A program made the position numbers and the translations under genes. The notes under the pieces were generated by a model. That model was not told the origin of the DNA. It saw only the letters and a program-made list of their open reading frames with translations, and did no database searches. Below are positions 1-7,253 of a stretch of 21,627 bases of DNA, piece after piece. The DNA is taken from positions 1-21,627 of the forward strand of contig CABSMX010000028.1 in NCBI GenBank assembly GCA_902478945.1. Direction: 5' to 3'. Numbering within the stretch: the stretch's first letter is position 1; each line of letters opens with the position of its first letter. The stretch comes from an uncultured Collinsella sp. (GTDB taxonomy: Bacteria; Actinomycetota; Coriobacteriia; Coriobacteriales; Coriobacteriaceae).

Positions 1-1
1 C

Positions 2-1468
2 GACACGCATAAAAAGCCTCCCATTTCTCGTGTCCAAGAAATGGGAGGCAGTTCAGATTGCGGCGGGTCGGTTCCGGCTTCGGCCGGTAGCTGTTCATGC
101 ATGTGGGAACGCGCGAGGAGTTTGGCGAAGCTTTCGGATATTGAGAATCCGCACTATGCCTCGAGTATCACGTGGGAGCCACAAGTGGCACTCGATCGCG
201 CGAAGGCCTACTATCACCAGCGTCTGGCAGACGAAAAACCGCAGGGTTCAAGCGTCGAGACGAAGGCGGAGTCGGCGGCGCGCAAGGCGTTTTACACTTA
301 TGCGAGCGCAGAGGTCAATCGCGCATATATAACCGAAGACGGAGACCGGGCCACTTCCTATATTCCGTTGTTGCCGCGCAACACTGACGAGGTGCGAGCG
401 ACGGAACTCTATACCGATGCGGCGTGGCCAACTAGTACCAACGATGGCAAAACGTATCTGCATTATGGAACGAGCTGCCCCAACTATAAGAAAGGGACGC
501 CAGGCGGGCTAGCCTCGGTCGCTGCTTATGACGGGCAGGACAGATGCAACAGATGCCATTTTGGTGTTTCGTCGCTCGGCGCCGTTGCGGCTCCTTCGAC
601 TTCTATCGAAAACGGCTTCGAGTACCACTTTGATCGATTCAAAGACACTCTGGAAGACTACGTCGAATGCCGCAACAAAGAGCTTGAGCTCATGCGCCAG
701 ACCGAGGACGAGGCTGACCGTGCGGGCAATGCGTTTGACGAGGCCATTAAAGCGCTTTCGGGCGAGCGCCCGCGTATCGCTCCGCCCGGTCGCAACGGCG
801 TGGTTGCCTTGGCGGTTTCAGGTGCCATCTCGAGCCCCGATGAGCTCAACTCTTCGTTTAACACAGCAGTCAGGCTTGGCGATCGCGGCGCGATCTCTGC
901 TGCGGTGCTGGCGCCCGATGATGCGACGGCGCAGAACAACGTTCTCTCGCGGTTTTTCTCGACGCTGGAGGAACGTTCTGGTGGCGTTGCCGGTGTACTC
1001 GATGGCGTCATGGATGTTTGGGGACGGCTGCTTGTGGGATACGGAGACATTCAGGGCTCGGCCGACGAGCTTATGGATGAGATGATCGATGACCTGGGAG
1101 GGGACAGTGGCGCGCTGGGCTCCATTGCGTCGTGGCTCGGCGATACCGTTTCGGCGTCCGTGGCGGCGCTGGGCTTGGAACCGTGCGACTTGCGCCTGCG
1201 AAAGCCGGTGTTGACCGACACCGCCAACGTCATCAAGAGCCCGGGGTCTGACATCACAGGTCTTTCTAATGCGCAGGACAAGCTACGAAGTATTCCGCTG
1301 GGCGTGACAGACCCCAAGGCGCTTTGCGAGGCGCTGGAATATCAAGTCGAGCGCACCATCAGCGGCGCGGTGTTCACGCTAGCGGAGATTCCGCTACCCG
1401 GCGGCGGTTCCATCCCGCTTACCGTCGATGTTGCCACGCTGGCGGGTGCCTTGGGCGGTGGGTCGTAA
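2..1468 (+). CDS. Tad-locus-associated Cys/His-containing protein, 5' end outside window
   Basis: The frame is open from the first bases of the window, so the gene probably begins upstream; an in-frame ATG at 41 has no good ribosome binding site. About 488 residues are visible. A His (codon 461-463) is followed by a Cys (476-478) and a CxxC pair (545-547, 554-556), and then by an A-P-S-T-S-I-E-N-G-F-E-Y-H stretch. This H-C-C-C arrangement looks like a small metal-binding knuckle, but metal binding is inference. The C-terminal third is Gly/Ala-rich and amphipathic, without a clear membrane anchor. I recognise the pattern from memory as a family that accompanies Tad pilus loci in Coriobacteriia; its function is unknown to me. 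The stop TAA overlaps the ATG of the next gene (TAATG), so the two are translationally coupled. The assignment rests on the TadE-like neighbour and the motif spacing. Confidence 0.7.
   Translation, partial: DTHKKPPISRVQEMGGSSDCGGSVPASAGSCSCMWERARSLAKLSDIENPHYASSITWEPQVALDRAKAYYHQRLADEKPQGSSVETKAESAARKAFYTYASAEVNRAYITEDGDRATSYIPLLPRNTDEVRATELYTDAAWPTSTNDGKTYLHYGTSCPNYKKGTPGGLASVAAYDGQDRCNRCHFGVSSLGAVAAPSTSIENGFEYHFDRFKDTLEDYVECRNKELELMRQTEDEADRAGNAFDEAIKALSGERPRIAPPGRNGVVALAVSGAISSPDELNSSFNTAVRLGDRGAISAAVLAPDDATAQNNVLSRFFSTLEERSGGVAGVLDGVMDVWGRLLVGYGDIQGSADELMDEMIDDLGGDSGALGSIASWLGDTVSASVAALGLEPCDLRLRKPVLTDTANVIKSPGSDITGLSNAQDKLRSIPLGVTDPKALCEALEYQVERTISGAVFTLAEIPLPGGGSIPLTVDVATLAGALGGGS
11..49 (-). 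terminator. Perfect 13-bp hairpin with minus-strand T run, inside coding sequence
   Basis: Arms at 16-28 and 37-49 are perfectly complementary with an 8-nt loop. On the minus strand the hairpin is followed by five Ts (11-15), the form of an intrinsic terminator for leftward transcription. No minus-strand gene is visible to its right, and the hairpin lies inside the apparent + reading frame, so its role is unclear. It could stop antisense transcripts or mark the edge of a rearrangement. Confidence 0.5.
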
Positions 1469-1944
1469 TGGACATCCGCAAGCGCCTGCGCGAGGAACGC
1501 GCCCAGGCGACGGTCGAGATGGCCGTGGTCACGCCCGTCCTGCTGGTTCTGGCGCTCATCGTGTACAACGTCATGGTCTTTGCCGGTGCGGTCGCACGCT
1601 TCGACCGCGTGGTGCCCGATATCGTGCTGGCGCACGCCGTGGCTCCGAGCGGGGAGGGCGACGACAGCTCCATCGATGCCTCCGCGACCGTTCAGGCTCA
1701 GATTCAACATGCCATGGAAGGCTATGACTTGCAGATCGAGGTCTCGAGCGAACAGGGTACGGCGACATCGGATGGCGGTCTGCTTTCGCTTTCCGGCACG
1801 TTTAGGACTTATACCTGCACCATGCGCTACGAGCCGTGGCCGAGCTCGCTCAGCATCGCCGGCGTTTCGCTGGGGGCACCGGCAAAGTTGTCGCACGAGC
1901 GCGCAGTGACGGTCGATCCGTGGCGTCCGGGGGTGGTTATGTGA
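1468..1944 (+). CDS. TadE-like pseudopilin
   Basis: 158 aa. After a basic N-terminus (MDIRKRLREER) comes AQATVEMAVVTPVLLVLAL and a single hydrophobic segment, about residues 18-40. This is the TadE/TadG signature: a short cytoplasmic leader, a Glu shortly after the presumed processing region, one membrane helix, then a roughly 115-residue exported domain. TadE-like minor pilins are processed by a prepilin peptidase and incorporated in, or help assemble, Flp/Tad pili (established family knowledge). The ATG at 1468 overlaps the upstream stop by one base. The downstream gene starts inside this gene's stop codon, so all three belong to one operon. The exported domain has only one Cys and no motif I recognise. 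Confidence 0.75.
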   Translation: MDIRKRLREERAQATVEMAVVTPVLLVLALIVYNVMVFAGAVARFDRVVPDIVLAHAVAPSGEGDDSSIDASATVQAQIQHAMEGYDLQIEVSSEQGTATSDGGLLSLSGTFRTYTCTMRYEPWPSSLSIAGVSLGAPAKLSHERAVTVDPWRPGVVM

Positions 1945-2300
1945 CTGCGGCCTCATCCTACATTGCCTACGCGCGGGCGCTCAACAGGCTGGGTTGGACG
2001 CCTGCCGAGTTTGTGGTGGCGGAGTCGTTTGCCGTGCGTCTGCGCGGCATGCTGGGACGGCGGCCGATTGCCGCCGGCGGACTGCCGCTTGTCATGGCGT
2101 TTCCGCGCTGTTCCTCGGTTCACACCTGCTTTATGGCCTATCCCATCGACATCGCTTTTATCGACCGTAGCGGCAACGTCCTCGAGCGCTACGAAAACGT
2201 CTGCCCTTGGCGTATGTGTTCCTGCCCCGGTGCCTGGGCGGCACTCGAGCGCCCTTCAATCATTGTTTCGCCCGCTGTTCTTCAACGCGTGCCGGCTTAA
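1941..2300 (+). CDS. DUF192 family protein
   Basis: 119 aa. The GTG at 1941 overlaps the upstream TGA (GTGA, 4 bp) and is preceded by a G-rich stretch, so I prefer it to longer in-frame options. The sequence follows the DUF192 fold: F-x-V near residue 26, RLRGMLGRRP, then G-x-P-L-V-M-A-F-P, a CFMAYPIDIAFIDRSGNVL core, and a final G-x-x-A-x-L-E. DUF192 proteins are small beta-barrel proteins of unknown biochemical function, often exported in other bacteria; no signal peptide is visible here. Placement as the last gene of a Tad-type operon suggests a role linked to pilus biogenesis, but this is inference. Two extra Cys lie near residues 90-94 (CPWRMCSCPG), which is unusual for this domain. Confidence 0.8.
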   Translation: MTAASSYIAYARALNRLGWTPAEFVVAESFAVRLRGMLGRRPIAAGGLPLVMAFPRCSSVHTCFMAYPIDIAFIDRSGNVLERYENVCPWRMCSCPGAWAALERPSIIVSPAVLQRVPA

Positions 2301-2316
2301 GAATTGGCGACAGCGG

Positions 2317-2335
2317 AATTTCGTCATACGAAATT
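2317..2335. promoter_or_regulatory. Palindromic operator upstream of toxin-antitoxin genes
   Basis: AATTTCG-5nt-CGAAATT is a perfect 7-bp inverted repeat lying 23 bp upstream of the toxin start. A TAAGAT-like -10 element follows at 2339-2344. Ribbon-helix-helix antitoxins usually bind such short palindromes to autoregulate their operon (family knowledge), so this is the likely binding site; binding itself is inferred. Confidence 0.6.
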
Positions 2336-2358
2336 GGGTAAGATGGGGGAGGAGATGC

Positions 2359-2625
2359 ATGGACGTCGAGATTCATCCCAACGCCAAAAAGCACCTGACG
2401 GAAAAGCAGGTGCTTAGCGCTTGGCTTGCGGTTACCGAGTGCATTCGTCGCGAGTCGGAAGACGAGCCGCCGAGATGGCTTGCGATTGGATGGCTTCCGG
2501 ACGGACGGAGTGTGGAGCTCGTTGCGGTCGAACTTATTCGTGGATGGCTCATTATTCATGCCTTGTCTCCGGTTCAGAAGAAATTCTGGCAAGAGATCGA
2601 GCGAGCTCGGCAAAGGGGTCAATGA
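2359..2625 (+). CDS. BrnT-like toxin of a type II toxin-antitoxin pair
   Basis: 88 aa. The ATG at 2359 follows a strong ribosome binding site (GGGGGAGGAG). The sequence has the layout of the BrnT/RelE-like fold: an N-terminal H-P-N-A-K-K-H-L segment, a helix, a central P-R-W-L-A-I-G-W-L-P-D-G-R-S-V-E-L strand pair, and a C-terminal I-I-H-A-L-S-P strand before a final basic helix. BrnT toxins are ribonucleases neutralised by a DNA-binding partner. The toxin-first order, the 4-bp ATGA overlap with a ribbon-helix-helix gene and the upstream palindrome all fit. The similarity is judged by eye and is modest, so RNase activity is inferred. It could also be a non-toxic relative of this fold. Confidence 0.6.
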   Translation: MDVEIHPNAKKHLTEKQVLSAWLAVTECIRRESEDEPPRWLAIGWLPDGRSVELVAVELIRGWLIIHALSPVQKKFWQEIERARQRGQ

Positions 2626-2909
2626 TGGGCGAGACATATACGACCGCTAGTGGTCAGGTTGTAACGGATGAAATGATTGACGCGTGGTGTGAGTCGTACG
2701 AGCGCGGAGAGTTTCCGGATGGCGAACACACCGTTGGCGGAATCGTGCATGGACGGCCTCCACTCTCAGGTGAGGGAACGGCAACGCTATCGGTCAAGAT
2801 TCCTCTGGGAATGAAGGAGGCTATTCGTCGACGGGCGGCTGCCGAGGGGATGACGCCAAGTGAGTTTGTCCGTGCGGCCCTGAGTGAAAAACTTCTTGCG
2901 GCTGGTTGA
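2622..2909 (+). CDS. Ribbon-helix-helix (CopG/BrnA-like) antitoxin
   Basis: 95 aa. It starts at ATG 2622, overlapping the toxin stop (ATGA), with AAAGGGG just upstream; ATG 2625 is the next codon and equally possible. Residues about 52-95 form a ribbon-helix-helix unit: a beta strand T-A-T-L-S-V-K-I-P, helix K-E-A-I-R-R-R-A-A-A-E-G, the turn M-T-P-S, and helix E-F-V-R-A-A-L-S-E-K-L. The acidic N-terminal half (about residues 10-45) has a D-E-M-I-D-A-W-C-E-S-Y-E-R-G-E-F-P segment and may be the toxin-binding part, although in many antitoxins the toxin-binding region is C-terminal. Probable autorepressor acting at the palindrome at 2317-2335. Confidence 0.75.
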   Translation: MMGETYTTASGQVVTDEMIDAWCESYERGEFPDGEHTVGGIVHGRPPLSGEGTATLSVKIPLGMKEAIRRRAAAEGMTPSEFVRAALSEKLLAAG

Positions 2910-2984
2910 TGCTTCTGACGTGCCGTTCTATAGGAGCGAGATCGTGGCCGATGTCGTGCTCAAAAACTTTTTTAAAATTCTCGG

Positions 2985-3012
2985 TTGACCGGAGCGTGTC
3001 CTTGGTTATACT
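2985..3012 (+). promoter_or_regulatory. Promoter of tRNA-Phe
   Basis: TTGACC (2985-2990) and TATACT (3007-3012) are separated by 16 bp, a near-consensus sigma-70-type promoter 32 bp before the mature tRNA 5' end. Confidence 0.8.
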
Positions 3013-3044
3013 AATCAAGCCTTGAAACAAGGCACACCTCAAAT

Positions 3045-3117
<73 letters not shown>

Positions 3118-3130
3118 CCTTGAATTGACT

Positions 3131-3160
3131 AGGACCTCTGCAAAGGGGTCCTTTTCTTTT
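3131..3160 (+). terminator. Intrinsic terminator of tRNA-Phe (tail copy 1)
   Basis: AGGACCTC pairs with GGGTCCT around a short loop and is followed by a T-rich run (3152-3160). Confidence 0.85.
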
Positions 3161-3285
3161 ATGTGGCCCCCACACGGAATCGAACCCCGTGAGGGCGCGG
3201 AGCTGAGGAAACGCGCAAGCGTTTGCCAGCGTAGCTCGCAAGGCGCGCGAGCGCCGCAGCGGTCCGTCCGCGCAGCGCGCGGACG
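3161..3285. repeat. tRNA-tail-associated hairpin module, Phe locus
   Basis: 125 bp between two direct copies of the tRNA-Phe tail. It begins with an inverted, degenerate copy of the tRNA-Phe 3' end (3161-3193): its reverse complement contains GGGGTTCGATTCC, identical to the tRNA T arm, followed by a CCA-like end. A GC-rich region follows, with hairpins AAACGC-GCAA-GCGTTT (3209-3224) and GTCCGCGC-AGC-GCGCGGAC (3266-3284). The module ends in GCGGAC directly before the second tail copy. The module at the tRNA-Leu locus has the same parts in the same order. Confidence 0.7.
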
Positions 3286-3347
3286 CGATTCCCTTCCCCG
3301 CCACCTTGAATTGACTAGGACCCCTGCAAAGGGGTCCTTTTCTTTTT
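3286..3347 (+). repeat. Second copy of tRNA-Phe 3' tail and terminator
   Basis: 3286-3346 repeats 3100-3160 with a single difference over 61 bp. It includes the last bases of the T loop, the acceptor 3' strand, the ACCT end and the terminator. In this copy the terminator stem is perfect (AGGACCCC/GGGGTCCT), so the second copy is structurally better than the first. The arrangement resembles att-site duplication at the 3' end of a tRNA, but nothing larger than 125 bp lies between the copies. Confidence 0.85.
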
Positions 3348-3368
3348 CTGTGGGGTTCTGCGAAAAAT

Positions 3369-3400
3369 GCATCCCGTTATTGAACGAGAAGGCGGGATGC
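3369..3400 (-). terminator. Minus-oriented hairpin with T run
   Basis: GCATCCCG (3369-3376) and CGGGATGC (3393-3400) are perfectly complementary around a 16-nt loop. On the minus strand an ATTTTTCG run follows, as in an intrinsic terminator for leftward transcription. No minus-strand gene is seen to the right. The rest of 3348-3596 contains only the regulatory elements listed separately. Confidence 0.45.
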
Positions 3401-3491
3401 GCTTTCCGGCGCTTGCTTCCAACGTGCGTGCACATCTCGGCGCACTAGCTCGGGCCCGCCCCAGACATTTCTCCCGCTTTTGCGCCACTTT

Positions 3492-3531
3492 ACAGACCGT
3501 TCGGTCGTCTGTCCGCACGCGCGGGTATACT
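3492..3531 (+). promoter_or_regulatory. Operator-like palindrome and -10 element upstream of the GH5 gene
   Basis: ACAGAC (3492-3497) and GTCTGT (3507-3512) flank a nested GACCG-TT-CGGTC palindrome, a form typical of TetR-family operators. TATACT at 3526-3531 is a good -10 element, and the -35 region of this promoter (about 3503-3508) would fall within the palindrome, consistent with repressor control. No regulator gene is adjacent. Confidence 0.45.
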
Positions 3532-3560
3532 CAAAACGATACTTTTCCTATGCAATACGA

Positions 3561-3577
3561 TGCAGGTTCGGCCTGCA
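3561..3577 (+). promoter_or_regulatory. Short leader hairpin before the GH5 gene
   Basis: TGCAGG-TTCGG-CCTGCA is a perfect 6-bp hairpin 19 bp before the start codon and just ahead of the GAAGGGGG ribosome binding site. It may affect translation; no known riboswitch is recognised. Confidence 0.35.
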
Positions 3578-3596
3578 CGATCCGAAGGGGGCAGTG

Positions 3597-4658
3597 ATGG
3601 AGAGGATACTCGGCGTTAATCTCTCTGGCTGGTTTATTCCCGAGCCTTGGGTGACCCCGTCGCTATACACGGCGACCGGTGCATCCAACGCGGCCGAGCT
3701 GCAGGAGGCCATGGGCACCGCCGCCTATAACGAGCGCATGCGCCGTCATTACGAGACGTTTGTGAGTGAGGACGATTTTCGCCGCATGGCGCAGATCGGT
3801 CTCAATGCCGTGCGTCTGCCGGTGCCTTGGTATGCCTTTGGTTCGCAGGAGTCCGATGCGTCCTACATCTCGGTTGTCGACTACATTGACCGTGCGATTG
3901 AGTGGGCTGCTAAGTACGACATCCGCGTGCTGCTCGATCTGGCAACTGTGCCCGGTGGCCAGGGCGATTCCAACGATTCGCCCACCACGCCGGAGGCTGT
4001 TGCCGAGTGGCATTCGTCCACCAACGGCCGTCATGTCGCACTCGACGTGCTCGAGCGCTTGGCCGATCGCTACGGCGAGGCCGAAAGCCTGCTGGGCATT
4101 GAGCTGCTGGATACGCCACAGATGAGCGTCCGCAAGAGTCTCTTTACCATGACGGATGGCATTCCGGCCCACTACCTGCGCAATTTCTATCGCGATGCCT
4201 ACGAGCTCGTCCGTTCGTATATGCCCGAGGATAAGATCGTCGTCTTCTCGTCTTCGGGGCATCCTAGCGAGTGGAAGCATTTTATGCGCGGCGCCAAGTA
4301 CAAGAATGTCTACATGGACCTTCACCTGTACCATTACCGCGACGAGTATGCGCTCGACATCACGAGTCCCCGCGGGCTGACGACGGCGATTTCGCGTAAC
4401 AAGCGCGAGCTTAAAGAAGCGATTTCGACTGGGTTCCCCGTGCTGGTGGGCGAATGGTCGGGCGCGGCGATCTTTGCCAACTCGTCGGTTACGCCCGAGG
4501 GCCGCAATGCCTACGAGCGCGTGTTTATCGCCAACCAGCTAGCTTCGTTTGCGCCGGCTGCCGGTTGGTTCTTCCAAACGTGGAAGACCGAGAAGCGCAT
4601 CGCAGCATGGGACGCCCGCGCGGCGCTCGGCACGCTCGAGCGCGGCATGATTGAATAG
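3597..4658 (+). CDS. Glycoside hydrolase family 5-like protein lacking the acid/base Glu
   Basis: 353 aa from ATG 3597 (GAAGGGGG upstream). The start GVNLSGWFIPEPWVTPSLY (residues 6-24) is the hallmark of bacterial and fungal exo-beta-1,3-glucanase-type GH5 proteins, followed by GLNAVRLPVPWYAFG (68-82), a D-L-H-L-Y-H-Y strand (241-247) and the nucleophile strand L-V-G-E-W-S-G-A with E286. At the acid/base position the family has I-E-L-L-N-E-P; here residues 168-174 read I-E-L-L-D-T-P, so the catalytic Glu is Thr173. The usual D-L-H of the next strand is also changed (D-L-A, 114-116). No signal peptide is visible, so the protein is probably cytoplasmic. It may bind rather than hydrolyse glucans, or be a repurposed enzyme. 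It ends 6 bp before rsmI and is probably co-transcribed with it. Confidence 0.8.
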   Translation: MERILGVNLSGWFIPEPWVTPSLYTATGASNAAELQEAMGTAAYNERMRRHYETFVSEDDFRRMAQIGLNAVRLPVPWYAFGSQESDASYISVVDYIDRAIEWAAKYDIRVLLDLATVPGGQGDSNDSPTTPEAVAEWHSSTNGRHVALDVLERLADRYGEAESLLGIELLDTPQMSVRKSLFTMTDGIPAHYLRNFYRDAYELVRSYMPEDKIVVFSSSGHPSEWKHFMRGAKYKNVYMDLHLYHYRDEYALDITSPRGLTTAISRNKRELKEAISTGFPVLVGEWSGAAIFANSSVTPEGRNAYERVFIANQLASFAPAAGWFFQTWKTEKRIAAWDARAALGTLERGMIE

Positions 4659-4664
4659 GTTGAT

Positions 4665-5543
4665 ATGACGCAAAACAGCGCCCATACGGGCAAACTCTAT
4701 GTGGTCGGCACGCCCATCGGCAACCTGGGCGACCTGTCCCCGCGCGTTGGCGAGGCGTTTGCCGCCGCCGATGCCATCTGCTGCGAAGACACGCGTGTGA
4801 CGTCAAAGCTGCTGATGCACCTGGGCATTTCCAAGCCGCTTGTCCGTTGCGACGAGAATGTGATCGCCAGCCGCGCCGCCGGCCTGGTCGACCGTCTGAT
4901 GGCGGGGGAGACCCTCGCCTTTGCCTCGGATGCCGGCATGCCGAGCGTGTCCGATCCCGGCCAGGCACTGGTCGAGGCGGCACGTGAGGCCGATGTGCCC
5001 GTAGAAGTTATTCCCGGCCCCTCTGCTTGCGTCACGGCGCTCGTTTCGTCCGGCATTCCCTGCGAGCATTTTTTCTTCGAGGGCTTTTTGGGCCGAAAGC
5101 ACGGCGACCGTGTGCGCCGTTTGCAGCGCCTTGCCGTGGTTCCCGGCGCACTCATCTTCTACGAGTCTCCACATCGCATCGTGGCGACGCTCGAGGCCGT
5201 GGCAGAGGTTTTTCCCCAGCGTGAGGTTGCCGTCTGCCGCGAACTCACCAAGCTGCACGAGGAGGTCTTGCGCGGGCCCGCTGCCCAGCTCGCCGAGGAG
5301 CTGCGTGCTCGCGGCGAGGTAAAGGGCGAGATTGCGCTGGTCATCGCGCCGCCGAGCGAGGATGAGGAGGCCGGTATCGTGCCGGTTGGCGCCGCGGCAG
5401 CGGATCCCGACGAGGCCCTGCGCGAGGATATCCGCGCCGCACTCGAGGAGGGGGAGCCCGCCTCTGCGGTGGCCAAGCGCCTGTCTCAGAAGTATTCGCG
5501 CCGCAAGCGCGATGTCTATGCCATGGTGCTCGATATGCAATAG
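4665..5543 (+). CDS. rsmI: 16S rRNA (cytidine-1402-2'-O)-methyltransferase RsmI
   Basis: 292 aa, the usual length for the family. RsmI transfers a methyl group from SAM to the 2'-O of C1402 in the decoding centre of 16S rRNA. Seen in order: GTPIGNLGDLSPR near residue 15, an E-D-T-R motif (about residues 41-44), ASDAGMPSVSDPG near 88, IPGPSA near 117, FEGFL near 137 and F-Y-E-S-P-H-R, all diagnostic of the tetrapyrrole-methylase-fold RsmI. The C-terminal helix ends in S-Q-K-Y-S-R-R-K-R-D-V-Y-A, as in full-length RsmI. It starts 6 bp after the GH5-like gene and lies 69 bp before metG. Confidence 0.95.
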   Translation: MTQNSAHTGKLYVVGTPIGNLGDLSPRVGEAFAAADAICCEDTRVTSKLLMHLGISKPLVRCDENVIASRAAGLVDRLMAGETLAFASDAGMPSVSDPGQALVEAAREADVPVEVIPGPSACVTALVSSGIPCEHFFFEGFLGRKHGDRVRRLQRLAVVPGALIFYESPHRIVATLEAVAEVFPQREVAVCRELTKLHEEVLRGPAAQLAEELRARGEVKGEIALVIAPPSEDEEAGIVPVGAAAADPDEALREDIRAALEEGEPASAVAKRLSQKYSRRKRDVYAMVLDMQ

Positions 5544-5612
5544 ATGGAGGATATCCAGCCCTTGCGCTAGAATCATCCCCTGTATGCAACGTTTTTCTGG
5601 AGGACAAACCCC

Positions 5613-7214
5613 ATGGATCAAAGCAAGCCTTCGTTCTTTATCACGACGCCCATCTACTACGTCAACGCCGATCCGCACCTGGGCACGGCTTATTCCACCA
5701 TCATCGCCGATGTTCAGGCTCGCTATCGCCGCTCCGCCGGCTATAACGTCAAGTTCCTGACCGGCATGGACGAGCACGGCGAGAAGGTCGCCGAGGCCGC
5801 AGCCAAGCATGGTATGACGCCGCAGGAGTGGACCGACAGCCAGGCCCCGCACTTCAAGGAGCTTTGGAACAAGCTCGAGATTTCCAACGACGACTTCATC
5901 CGCACCACCGAGCCGCGCCAGCATCATGCCGTGCAGTACCTGTGGGAGCGCATGAAGGAGTCCGGTTACCTGTATAAGGGCAGCTACGACGGCTGGTATT
6001 GCGTGCCTGACGAGACCTACTTCACCGATACTCAGGTCCAGAAGGGCGACGAGGAGTACGGCAGCGTCGGCCAGCACCTGTGCCCCGACTGCCACCGTCC
6101 GCTTGAGCGCGTGCAGGAGGAGTCCTACTTCTTTAAGCTTTCCGCCTTCCAGGACAAGCTACTCAAGCTTTATGACGAGCACCCCGACTTTGTCGAGCCC
6201 GCGTTCCGCATGAACGAGGTGCGCAGCTTTGTCGAAGGCGGCCTTAACGACCTTTCCGTGAGCCGCACGAGCTTTGACTGGGGCATTCAGGTCCCGTTTG
6301 ACGAGGGCCACGTGACCTACGTGTGGTTCGATGCGCTGCTCAACTATATGACGGCCGTCGGCTACGGTGTCGACACCGACGAGGCGCGTGCCGAGCTGGC
6401 CTATCGCTGGCCCGCGCAGTTCCACATCGTGGGTAAGGACATCATCCGCTTCCACTGCGTCATTTGGCCCGCCATGCTCATGGCCATCGGCGAGGCCCTG
6501 CCCGAGCACGTCTTTGCCCACGGCTTCCTGACCGTGCGTAATGCCGAGACCGGCAAGGCCGAGAAGATGTCCAAGAGCCGTGGCAACGCTATCGCTCCGC
6601 AGGACGTTATCGACATGTTGGGCGTTGAGGGCTATCGCTACTACTTCATGACCGACGTCGTCCCCGGCACCGACGGTGCCATCAGCTTCGATCGCATGGA
6701 GCAGGTCTACAACGCCGACCTGGCCAACAGCTGGGGCAACCTTATCTCGCGTTCGCTCAACATGAGCGGCAAGTACTTTGACGGTTGCGCGCCCGCCAAG
6801 CCCGCGTCGTTCGATGCGTTCGACAACCCGCTGGCAAAGATCGCCGATGGCCTGGTCGAGCGCTACATGGCCAAGATGGACGTGCTCGATTACGGTGGAG
6901 CTAAAGACGAGGTCATGGAGCTCATCCACGCCGCTAACCACTACATCGAGGACTCTGAGCCTTGGGCGCTTGCCAAGGACGAGGCCAAGGCTGACGAGCT
7001 GGCATTTGTGATCTACAACCTGCTCGAGGCCATCCGCATCGCCGCTCACCTGCTGATGCCGCTCATGCCTCAGACCTCTGCCGAGGCCCTGCGCCGCCTG
7101 TCCTGCGAGGACGAGGCCACGAGCGACGACCTTAAGGGCATTTGCACTTGGGGCCTGCTTGCTGGTGGTCAGCCCGTCGAGAAGGGCGAGCCGCTGTTCC
7201 CGCGTCTGGGCTAA
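5613..7214 (+). CDS. metG: Methionyl-tRNA synthetase
   Basis: 533 aa, a class I synthetase charging tRNA-Met. The HIGH-type signature is H-L-G-T (residues 22-25) within T-T-P-I-Y-Y-V-N-A-D-P-H-L-G-T. The second signature, E-K-M-S-K-S-R-G-N, lies near residue 317. The zinc knuckle insert is unusual: the second Cys pair is intact (C157-P-D-C160), but the first is reduced to one Cys (Y-C130-V-P-D), intermediate between four-Cys and Cys-less MetRS types. There is no C-terminal EMAP-like tRNA-binding domain, so this is a short form. TGGAGGA precedes ATG 5613. An intrinsic terminator follows at 7254. Confidence 0.97.
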   Translation: MDQSKPSFFITTPIYYVNADPHLGTAYSTIIADVQARYRRSAGYNVKFLTGMDEHGEKVAEAAAKHGMTPQEWTDSQAPHFKELWNKLEISNDDFIRTTEPRQHHAVQYLWERMKESGYLYKGSYDGWYCVPDETYFTDTQVQKGDEEYGSVGQHLCPDCHRPLERVQEESYFFKLSAFQDKLLKLYDEHPDFVEPAFRMNEVRSFVEGGLNDLSVSRTSFDWGIQVPFDEGHVTYVWFDALLNYMTAVGYGVDTDEARAELAYRWPAQFHIVGKDIIRFHCVIWPAMLMAIGEALPEHVFAHGFLTVRNAETGKAEKMSKSRGNAIAPQDVIDMLGVEGYRYYFMTDVVPGTDGAISFDRMEQVYNADLANSWGNLISRSLNMSGKYFDGCAPAKPASFDAFDNPLAKIADGLVERYMAKMDVLDYGGAKDEVMELIHAANHYIEDSEPWALAKDEAKADELAFVIYNLLEAIRIAAHLLMPLMPQTSAEALRRLSCEDEATSDDLKGICTWGLLAGGQPVEKGEPLFPRLG

Positions 7215-7253
7215 GACGCCGCGCGCCATATCGGCAATTTGCTGTTTAGATGT

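Noticed and set aside
4803..6095. Long minus-strand open frame opposite rsmI and metG
   Set aside because: Both + genes are certain; the frame is a by-product of GC-rich third positions and its translation shows no family motif.
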